Notes under the pieces: model-generated | What the model was told of the DNA's origin: nothing | Databases searched by the model: none | Seen by the model: only the letters and a program-made list of their open reading frames with translations | Origin: Bradyrhizobium sp. MOS002 | GTDB lineage: Bacteria > Pseudomonadota > Alphaproteobacteria > Rhizobiales > Xanthobacteraceae | Direction of reading: 5' to 3' | Length of the DNA stretch: 64,000 bases | Assembly: GCF_003020115.1 (NCBI RefSeq) | Contig: NZ_PYFX01000015.1 | Coordinates: 62,001-126,000 of the forward strand | Shown here: positions 17,611 through 23,196 of the stretch, piece after piece | Layout: each line of letters opens with the position of its first letter | Numbering within the stretch: the stretch's first letter is position 1 | Made by a program: the position numbers and the translations under genes

Positions 17611-17700
17611 TCAGGCGGGCACCGCGACCGCGCTGCGCGCCCGGCTGCTTGCCTCGTAGGCAGCCATGGTCAATTGGCGGTCGATCGCCGCGCGGAAATC
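17611..17700 (-). pseudogene. C-terminal remnant resembling a Gfo/Idh/MocA oxidoreductase
   Basis: Thirty codons in the same frame directly after the TAG stop of the small membrane ORF at 17701. They read DFRAAIDRQLTMAAYEASSR and then ARSAVAVPA, stop. The AAYEASSRAR-AVAVP ending resembles the last helix of Gfo/Idh/MocA dehydrogenases. No start or upstream coding sequence is present, so it looks like a relic left by a deletion. Confidence 0.35.
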
Positions 17701-17829
17701 CTAGACCCCGAGACCGCGCGCGACGAGCGTGATCACGATCGTCAGGACCGCGCCCCAGACCAGACTCAGCGTCATGGTCAGGATCGTCGTGGTGACCGCG
17801 TGCTCGAGATTTCCCTTGAGGAGGTGCAC
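17701..17829 (-). CDS. Small single-span membrane protein
   Basis: A 42-residue ORF from a GTG at 17829, 1 nt after the stop of the preceding 30-residue ORF. It has one hydrophobic helix (TMTLSLVWGAVLTIVITLVA, about residues 17-36) and a short basic end. A longer in-frame start exists at 17883, but it would overlap the upstream ORF. The evidence is operon position and hydrophobicity; function is unknown. Confidence 0.45.
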   Translation of the reverse strand: MHLLKGNLEHAVTTTILTMTLSLVWGAVLTIVITLVARGLGV

Positions 17830-17830
17830 G

Positions 17831-17923
17831 TTACCTGTCCGGGGCAGGCGCAGCGCCGATGCGCGTGCCGAGTAGCAACGCACCCAGCAATGCGACCAGG
17901 ATGGCGATCTTGAGCTCGATCAC
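17831..17923 (-). CDS. 30-residue membrane peptide, coupled to the upstream gene
   Basis: A GTG start overlaps the upstream TGA stop (GTGA). The peptide begins MIELKIAILVALLGALLLG, a single hydrophobic span, and ends RIGAAPAPDR. It is below usual ORF cut-offs. The GTGA overlap and the tight gap to the next ORF favour real translation. Function unknown. Confidence 0.4.
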   Translation of the reverse strand: MIELKIAILVALLGALLLGTRIGAAPAPDR

Positions 17924-18306
17924 GGCCACAGCCTTGCCGCCACGCGCGCAAGAATCTGCCTGGCTCGCTGCGCCAGCACGATCAGGAAATTGCCGCGGTT
18001 CTCGACGTCGAGTTCGAAGGTGTCGGTGGGGAACACCAGGGCGCAGTGCGCCGGTGGGCTCTGACGGTTGGCAAAATCCACCGCCGAGCTCTTGAACAGG
18101 AACAGACCGCCGACACGTTCATTCGCTTCGCGCGCGACCCAGAGGCCGGCGCTGTTGCGCCCAATGAAGAAGGCGGGAATGGCGGTGCTGACGACATCCG
18201 GATCGAGCGGCCTGAGCGTTGCCGCCTGCTTGGCGTCAGCTCGGCGACGGGAAGCCTGAAGGGCGATTGCGGTCATGGCGGCCTCTTCACACATCTGCAA
18301 GGTCAT
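17920..18306 (-). CDS. Hypothetical protein with FIGRN-G-WVA-GGLF domain, long paralogue
   Basis: A 128-residue protein of unknown function. Its middle part (AFFIGRNSAGLWVAREANE, then GGLFLFKSSAVDFA, about residues 45-80, then TFELDVENRGN) matches, in order and spacing, the small protein at 19634-19888. The two are therefore paralogues of one family. The C-terminus is a basic amphipathic tail (RARQILARVAARLWP). It lies 18 nt after a 63-residue membrane protein and overlaps the next ORF. Transcription probably starts at the shared 50-bp promoter at 18585-18634. Confidence 0.7.
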   Translation of the reverse strand: MTLQMCEEAAMTAIALQASRRRADAKQAATLRPLDPDVVSTAIPAFFIGRNSAGLWVAREANERVGGLFLFKSSAVDFANRQSPPAHCALVFPTDTFELDVENRGNFLIVLAQRARQILARVAARLWP

Positions 18307-18324
18307 AGGGGGCCTCCCTGCGGG

Positions 18325-18516
18325 TCAACCGTGCATGTGCCAGACATAGATTGTGGTCCTCAGTGCGATCAGCGCAGTGAGCACGCTGCCCATCGAGAGC
18401 AGGGCGAACCCCTGCAGGGCGACGCGCTTGAGCTGCGCCTTGCGCGCCGTCGAGATCCACGACGGGCGATCGGCTTCATCGAAGGGCCGGTCAAGGCTAT
18501 GTGTCAGCATCGACAT
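18325..18516 (-). CDS. Small single-span membrane protein
   Basis: A 63-residue protein with a basic, polar N-terminal half and one hydrophobic segment (ALLSMGSVLTALIALRTTIY, about residues 38-57) ending in VWHMHG. AAGGAC lies before the ATG. It is the first gene of a unit with the FIGRN-type protein and two tiny membrane ORFs, and follows a conserved 50-bp promoter element. Function unknown. Confidence 0.65.
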   Translation of the reverse strand: MSMLTHSLDRPFDEADRPSWISTARKAQLKRVALQGFALLSMGSVLTALIALRTTIYVWHMHG

Positions 18517-18584
18517 CTTGGAAGTCCTTGTCTGTGGTGCGGCGAGACGGCCGCTCCAATCTGCCTCTCATGATGGCCATCGCC

Positions 18585-18634
18585 GCGTAAGATTGCGAGA
18601 TGACCGCCGGGGCCGCCGCATAGGAATGTCATAA
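18585..18634 (-). promoter_or_regulatory. Shared 50-bp promoter element, copy A
   Basis: Read on the - strand: TTATGACATTCCTAT (18634-18620), 20 nt, CTCG (18599-18596), 4 nt, then CTTACGC (18591-18585) as a likely -10. The same blocks with the same spacings occur at 19961-20010, 20851-20900 and 20950-20999. The start codon of the 63-residue protein lies about 68 nt downstream. Confidence 0.7.
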
Positions 18635-18690
18635 AGACGCCGGCGGTTGCTCCTTGGCTGCATGCGATATCCGCAACGTTACGCGAGGCG

Positions 18691-19608
18691 TCAGGCCCCG
18701 ACGCTGTCGGTCAGCTCCTCGTCGGCGAGCGCCGCGAAGGCGCGTACCACCTCCCGCTGCGCGGCCGCGTCCAGCGGCACGATCGGCAGCCTTGTGGCCG
18801 GCGACATCAGACCCTGCACGCTCAGTGCGCTCTTGAGCGCCGCCGGGCTGTCCTTGGCGAGGCAGGCGATGAGCGGGATCAGGCGCTTGTGCAGGTAGCG
18901 GGCGGATTGCAGGCGGCCTTGCCTGACCTGGGAAAAGATCGTTCGGCACAGATCCGGCGCGATGTTGGCGACTTCCGAGATCGCGCCGTCGCCGCCGCTC
19001 GCGATATAGCCGAAGGCGGTGACGTCGTCGCCGGAGAGCAGGCGAAAGCCGGATGGCAGCAGCCGGGCGAGGCGCATCGGGCGGGTGATGTCACCGCTTG
19101 CGTCGCGCAGGCCCACGAACTGACGGGATTCGACGAGGCGCAGAAGCGTCTCGTCGGCGAGTGGGCGCAGCGTACGGGAGGGAATGTCGTGCAGGATCAC
19201 GGACAAACCGGTCGCACCGGCAATGGCGCGGAAGTGCGCGAGCATCCCCTCCTGCATCGGCTTGTTGTAGGCCGGCACCACCGCCATCACGGCATCGGCG
19301 CCGGCGGCCTCGGCGCGGCGGGCAAGTTCGATGGCATGGCCGGTCGAATTCGACAGCGCGCCGGCGATGATCCGCATGCGGCCGCGAGCGACATCGGCCG
19401 CGGTGCGAATCACGAGCTCCTGCTCGGCCGGCGAGAGCGTCGGTGCCTCGCCGGCGGTCTCGCAGACCACGATGGCGGGGACGCCCGCCGCGACTTGGCG
19501 CTCGCAGAGCGCTGCGAACGCCTTGAGATCGATGGCGTCAGCCGCGTCGAACGGCGTCGGCAGATCCGGAATGAAGCCGGTGAACCAGGCAGAGGGAGGA
19601 ATGAACAT
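18691..19608 (-). CDS. Dihydrodipicolinate synthase (DapA) family protein lacking the catalytic lysine
   Basis: A 305-residue TIM-barrel protein of the DapA/NAL family: FTGFIPDLPTPFDA start, ETAGEAPTLSPAEQ, VMAVVPAYNKPMQEGMLAHF with the usual tyrosine, and ILHDIPSRT. The Schiff-base lysine of this class sits in GL/IK-(D/E)-ASGD; here the text is FVGLRDASGD, with an Arg codon (CGC) at 19107-19105 (residue 168). A normal aldol mechanism is therefore unlikely, so it should not be called DapA. The start at 19608 is chosen because the longer frame to 19845 overlaps the upstream gene and has no family similarity. It lies 25 nt after the 84-residue FIGRN protein. Confidence 0.8.
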   Translation of the reverse strand: MFIPPSAWFTGFIPDLPTPFDAADAIDLKAFAALCERQVAAGVPAIVVCETAGEAPTLSPAEQELVIRTAADVARGRMRIIAGALSNSTGHAIELARRAEAAGADAVMAVVPAYNKPMQEGMLAHFRAIAGATGLSVILHDIPSRTLRPLADETLLRLVESRQFVGLRDASGDITRPMRLARLLPSGFRLLSGDDVTAFGYIASGGDGAISEVANIAPDLCRTIFSQVRQGRLQSARYLHKRLIPLIACLAKDSPAALKSALSVQGLMSPATRLPIVPLDAAAQREVVRAFAALADEELTDSVGA

Positions 19609-19633
19609 GGCTTTCCCGCGGAAAAGCGCCGGC

Positions 19634-19888
19634 TCAGGCTGCGCGCTGCGAGACGATGGTGTTGGGGTTCTTGCCCATGTCGAGCTCGATCTCGCGCGGC
19701 AGCTCGACGATGGTTTCCGGATGCTGTCCGTTCTCGAACAGCGCATATTTGACGGCCTGGGCGCGGCTGACGAACAGGCCGCCATAGAGGCCGTTCTGCT
19801 CCTGCGCGACCCATTGTCCCCTATGGTTGCGGCCGATGAAAACAATGGTCGAGAGGAAGCTGCACGAGGGAGGTTCGACGAGTTTCAC
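19634..19888 (-). CDS. Hypothetical protein with FIGRN-G-WVA-GGLF domain, short paralogue
   Basis: An 84-residue protein. The GTG at 19888 is chosen because AGAAGGAA lies 8 nt before it; an ATG at 19927 would place the ribosome site inside the gene. Core: VFIGRNHRGQWVAQEQNG, GGLFVSRAQAVKYA, then REIELDMGKNPN. It shares this core with the 128-residue protein at 17920-18306. No membrane segment. It precedes the DapA-like gene and follows promoter copy B. Function unknown. Confidence 0.7.
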   Translation of the reverse strand: MKLVEPPSCSFLSTIVFIGRNHRGQWVAQEQNGLYGGLFVSRAQAVKYALFENGQHPETIVELPREIELDMGKNPNTIVSQRAA

Positions 19889-19960
19889 GGATGTATTCCT
19901 TCTGAACAACGCCGGCGCGGGAGGCATGTCCCTGCCTGCGCGCTCAATATCCTGTCTTGC

Positions 19961-20010
19961 GAATATGATTTCGAGGGCGCCTGCGCGGCGATCTCATAGG
20001 AAGGTCATAA
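19961..20010 (-). promoter_or_regulatory. Shared 50-bp promoter element, copy B
   Basis: On the - strand: TTATGACCTTCCTAT (20010-19996), 20 nt, CTCG (19975-19972), 4 nt, CATATTC (19967-19961). Block sequence and spacing equal copies A, C and D. The GTG of the 84-residue FIGRN protein is about 72 nt downstream. Confidence 0.7.
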
Positions 20011-20020
20011 AGCCGGTCGC

Positions 20021-20299
20021 TCAGGCCACATCATTGGCGATGTGGACCAGCGCGAACAATGCGCCGAAGGCGACAGCTTCGTCCCAATGGTTGAGGGTAG
20101 GGCTGAACAGCGGTTCGCGCCTGACGAGGCCGGCGAGCGCGCATAGGATGATCGACATCCAGAGCAGGACGGCGAGGCTTCGGCCAAAACCGACGCTGCC
20201 GAATGCGGCAAAGACAACGAGCAGCACGACGCGAACGGCGAAGCGTGCGATCACGCGCGCCGGGCTCAGCGTGTGCGACATGTCGGGGGCTTGCGACAC
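20021..20299 (-). CDS. Small multi-span membrane protein
   Basis: A 92-residue protein with about three hydrophobic stretches (ARFAVRVVLLVVFAAFGSVG, SLAVLLWMSIILCALAGLV, AVAFGALFALVHIAND). Either the GTG at 20299 or the ATG at 20281 could be the start; neither has a clear ribosome site. It follows the 156-residue gene by 20 nt and probably shares its promoter. Function unknown. Confidence 0.6.
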   Translation of the reverse strand: MSQAPDMSHTLSPARVIARFAVRVVLLVVFAAFGSVGFGRSLAVLLWMSIILCALAGLVRREPLFSPTLNHWDEAVAFGALFALVHIANDVA

Positions 20300-20319
20300 G
20301 GCGTGAATCCGTCAGGCCG

Positions 20320-20790
20320 CTAGCCGAAATTGTCGCAGGCGAGCGGTTCGTAAAGCGGATCAAGTACAGGACGAACGGAGGGAACGCTCGGCCGCGACGC
20401 TTCCGCGGCGAGTGCCTGGACCTCGACGAACGCCGACAGCAGGGCGATCGCGAGGTCGCCATGGCATCCTTCGATCGCGGCGTCGAGCCAGTCCGGCAGT
20501 TCGCGCTCGCGCGAGAGCGCGCAGTGCCATTCGCCCTCGTCATAGGCGAGGCGGCGGACCTGCCACATCGGCAGCTCGAGCTCCATCAATGCCAGCGCCG
20601 CATCGGCCCAGGCCTCGGCATCGATCAGGCGCATGATACGTGCCGTGCGCTCGCTTCGGCCGAGTGAAGGGAAGCGCCGGCAGGCCTTGTCGATGATCTC
20701 GAGCATCAACGGTTGCGTCATCACCTGCGCATTGCGCAAGCGGTTGCCAAGTGACAGGGGATCGTAGTGTCGGAGAGCGGCGGTGGTCAT
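20320..20790 (-). CDS. Hypothetical protein, 156 residues
   Basis: A soluble, acidic, helix-rich protein starting MTTAALRHYDPLSLGNRLRN. I do not recognise the family. The ATG at 20790 has a strong ribosome site (AGGAGG); an in-frame ATG at 20898 would start inside promoter copy C and is rejected. It is the first gene of a two-gene unit with the membrane protein at 20021. Confidence 0.65.
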   Translation of the reverse strand: MTTAALRHYDPLSLGNRLRNAQVMTQPLMLEIIDKACRRFPSLGRSERTARIMRLIDAEAWADAALALMELELPMWQVRRLAYDEGEWHCALSRERELPDWLDAAIEGCHGDLAIALLSAFVEVQALAAEASRPSVPSVRPVLDPLYEPLACDNFG

Positions 20791-20850
20791 GTCAGGCCTC
20801 CTGGAGGTGGCGTCGGTCAGTCGGCCGGCGTCTCCAAGATGGCCAAAGCG

Positions 20851-20900
20851 GCATTTGAAAACGAGATGGGGAGGGAGCGGCAGATATAGGGATTTCATAA
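20851..20900 (-). promoter_or_regulatory. Shared 50-bp promoter element, copy C
   Basis: On the - strand: TTATGAAATCCCTAT (20900-20886), 20 nt, CTCG (20865-20862), 4 nt, CAAATGC (20857-20851). It is back-to-back with copy D, which faces kdp. The start of the 156-residue protein is about 60 nt downstream. Confidence 0.7.
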
Positions 20901-20949
20901 GTGTGGGATGGGGCGGTGACGCGCCATTCTCCGCCGTCGTCCCGGCCTT

Positions 20950-20999
20950 TTATGAGATTCCTATAACTTCGCCATGGCCCTCGTCTCGAAAACTTATGC
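20950..20999 (+). promoter_or_regulatory. Shared 50-bp promoter element, copy D (kdp promoter)
   Basis: On the + strand: TTATGAGATTCCTAT (20950-20964), 20 nt, CTCG (20985-20988), 4 nt, CTTATGC (20993-20999). TATGA and TATAA 11 bp apart form a direct repeat, the usual spacing for OmpR/PhoB-family response regulators such as KdpE. It lies 133 nt before the first small ORF of the kdp operon. Confidence 0.7.
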
Positions 21000-21132
21000 C
21001 CGTGGTGGCACTTCAGCACGGTCAAAAGTCCTGGTTGGCGTTGTGGAAATGGACTGCGCTTCCTTCCACTCACTCACCAGGTCTCCCGAGAAATGTTGCA
21101 CCGAAGCCAAGGGCGCAACGAGGAGTATCTCC

Positions 21133-21216
21133 ATGATGGACATTCTGATGCTGGCACTGGGCTTCGGCTTTTTCGCCCTTGCGATCGGTTACACCTACGC
21201 CTGCGAACGGCTCTGA
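21133..21216 (+). CDS. 27-residue membrane peptide at the head of the kdp operon
   Basis: Begins MMDILMLALGFGFFALAIG, one hydrophobic span, and ends in YACERL. AGGAG at 21121-21125 is 7 nt before the ATG. It lies 11 nt before kdpF and is similar in size and topology but distinct in sequence. It may be an extra small subunit or regulator of the Kdp pump; this is inference from position. Confidence 0.6.
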   Translation: MMDILMLALGFGFFALAIGYTYACERL

Positions 21217-21227
21217 GGGAGCAGACC

Positions 21228-21317
21228 ATGATCTTCGATTATTCGCTCGCCGGCGTCGTCTCGCTCGGCCTCCTGTTCTACCTCACTTACGCGTTGCTGC
21301 GGCCCGAGCGATTCTGA
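21228..21317 (+). CDS. kdpF: K(+)-transporting ATPase subunit F
   Basis: A 29-residue single-span protein (LAGVVSLGLLFYLTYALLRPERF). The YLTYALLRPERF ending is the KdpF hallmark. KdpF binds and stabilises the KdpABC complex in the inner membrane. GAGGGAGCAGACC precedes the ATG. Confidence 0.9.
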   Translation: MIFDYSLAGVVSLGLLFYLTYALLRPERF

Positions 21318-21319
21318 CC

Positions 21320-21424
21320 GTGCACCTGCTTCTCAAACTGCTGCTGGCGGACGCCGCGCTCGTCGCCTGCCTGCTCGCGCTGATCCTGCCGCTCCTGCGC
21401 AGGACACAAGATCTAAAGGGTTAA
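21320..21424 (+). CDS. 34-residue membrane peptide between kdpF and kdpA
   Basis: A GTG start 2 nt after the kdpF stop. It is one hydrophobic span (HLLLKLLLADAALVACLLAL) with a basic end RRTQDLKG, and stops 4 nt before kdpA. The tight spacing supports translation. This position normally has no gene in the enterobacterial kdp operon. Function unknown. Confidence 0.5.
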   Translation: MHLLLKLLLADAALVACLLALILPLLRRTQDLKG

Positions 21425-21428
21425 ATCC

Positions 21429-23132
21429 ATGACCATGATCGGTTGGCTCCAGATCATCCTATACTGCGTCATCATCGTCGCGCTGGCGAAGCCGCTCGGC
21501 TGGTATATGACGCGCGTGTTCAACGGCGAGCGGACCTTCATGTCGCCGGTGCTTCGTCCGATCGAGGCCGGCATCTACTGGTTCTCCGGGGTCGACGAGA
21601 AGCGCGAGCAGCATTGGCTGACCTACACGGTCGCCATGCTGCTGTTCCATGTCGGCGGCTTCCTCATCATCTACGGCGTGATGCGGCTACAGGATGTACT
21701 GCCGTTCAATCCGGCCGGGCAGTCGGCGGTCGCAGCGGATCTTTCCTTCAACACCGCGATCTCCTTCATCACCAACACCAACTGGCAGAACTACGGCGGC
21801 GAGAGCACGATATCCTATCTCGTGCAGATGCTCGGCCTGACGCACCAGAACTTCCTGTCGGCGGCAACCGGCATTGCGCTCGCAGTGGCGCTGATCCGCG
21901 GCTTCTCGCGCGCCTCGATGCGCACGGTCGGCAATTTCTGGGTCGACGTTACCCGCTGTACGCTCTACGTCCTGCTGCCGATCTGCGTCGTCTACACGCT
22001 GTTCCTGGTCTGGCAGGGCATCCCGCAGACGCTCGGCGACTATGTCGAGGCCACCACGCTCGAGGGTGCCAAGCAAACCATCGCGGTCGGCCCGGTCGCC
22101 TCGCAGGTCGCGATCAAGATGCTCGGCACCAATGGCGGCGGCTTCTTCAACGCCAATGCGGCGCACCCGTTCGAGAACCCGACCGCGCTGTCGAACTTCG
22201 TGCAGATGCTGTCGATCTTCGCGCTTGGCGCCGCGCTCACAAACGTGTTCGGTCGGATGGTCGGCAACCAGCGCCAGGGCTGGGCAATCCTGTCCGTGAT
22301 GGGCGTGCTGTTCCTCGCCGGTGTCGCCATCACCTATTGGGCGGAGGCCAACGGTACCTCGACCCTGCATGCGCTCGGCCTGACCGGCGGCAACATGGAG
22401 GGCAAGGAGTTGCGCTTCGGCATTGTTGCGTCCTCCCTGTTCGCCGTGATCACGACGGCCGCCTCCTGCGGCGCGGTCAACGCCATGCATGACAGCTTCA
22501 CCGCGCTCGGCGGCATGATTCCCCTGATCAATATGCAGCTCGGCGAAATCATCGTCGGCGGCGTCGGCGCCGGCCTCTATGGCATGCTGCTGTTCGTCGT
22601 GCTCGCGATCTTCGTGGCAGGCCTGATGGTCGGCCGCACGCCGGAGTATGTCGGCAAGAAGATCGAGGCGCGCGAAGTGAAGATGGCGATGCTCGCGATC
22701 CTGGTGCTGCCGCTGATGTATCTCGGATGGACCGCGGTCGGCGTGGTCTATCCGGCGGCGGTCGCCTCGATGGCGAATGCCGGACCGCATGGCTTCACCG
22801 AGGTGCTCTACGCCTTCACCTCGGCGACCGGCAACAACGGCTCGGCCTTCGCGGGCCTCACCGGCAACACCTTCTTCTACAACCTCACGCTTGCAAGCGC
22901 GATGTTCGTCGGCCGCTTCTTCATGATCATCCCGGCGATGGCGATTGCGGGTTCGCTGGCCGCCAAGAAATCGATCCCGCCGTCCGCGGGCACCCTCCCG
23001 ACCACGGGCGGGTTGTTCGTCGGCCTGGTCGTCGGCGTGATCCTGATCATCGGCGGCCTGACCTTCTTCCCGGCCCTCGCCCTCGGCCCCATCGTCGAGC
23101 ATCTCGCGATGAACGCCGGCCAAGTGTTTTGA
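21429..23132 (+). CDS. kdpA: K(+)-transporting ATPase subunit A (ion channel subunit)
   Basis: A 567-residue inner-membrane protein that binds and conducts K+ in the KdpFABC pump. It has about ten membrane segments and the four selectivity-filter-like loops, seen as FITNTNWQNYGGEST, GTNGGGFFNANAAHPFENPT, the AASCGAVNAMHDSFTALGGM region and SATGNNGSAFAGL. Length is normal. It is followed 64 nt later by kdpB. Confidence 0.97.
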   Translation: MTMIGWLQIILYCVIIVALAKPLGWYMTRVFNGERTFMSPVLRPIEAGIYWFSGVDEKREQHWLTYTVAMLLFHVGGFLIIYGVMRLQDVLPFNPAGQSAVAADLSFNTAISFITNTNWQNYGGESTISYLVQMLGLTHQNFLSAATGIALAVALIRGFSRASMRTVGNFWVDVTRCTLYVLLPICVVYTLFLVWQGIPQTLGDYVEATTLEGAKQTIAVGPVASQVAIKMLGTNGGGFFNANAAHPFENPTALSNFVQMLSIFALGAALTNVFGRMVGNQRQGWAILSVMGVLFLAGVAITYWAEANGTSTLHALGLTGGNMEGKELRFGIVASSLFAVITTAASCGAVNAMHDSFTALGGMIPLINMQLGEIIVGGVGAGLYGMLLFVVLAIFVAGLMVGRTPEYVGKKIEAREVKMAMLAILVLPLMYLGWTAVGVVYPAAVASMANAGPHGFTEVLYAFTSATGNNGSAFAGLTGNTFFYNLTLASAMFVGRFFMIIPAMAIAGSLAAKKSIPPSAGTLPTTGGLFVGLVVGVILIIGGLTFFPALALGPIVEHLAMNAGQVF

Positions 23133-23196
23133 ACAGCAGTGTTCTGAACAGCAAGTGTTCTGATCGACAGCCTTCTGATTGTTTGGAGTGACCTCC

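Noticed and set aside
19609..19845. N-terminal extension of the DapA-like frame
   Set aside because: Ser/Arg-rich sequence overlapping the FIGRN gene; family similarity begins at 19608.
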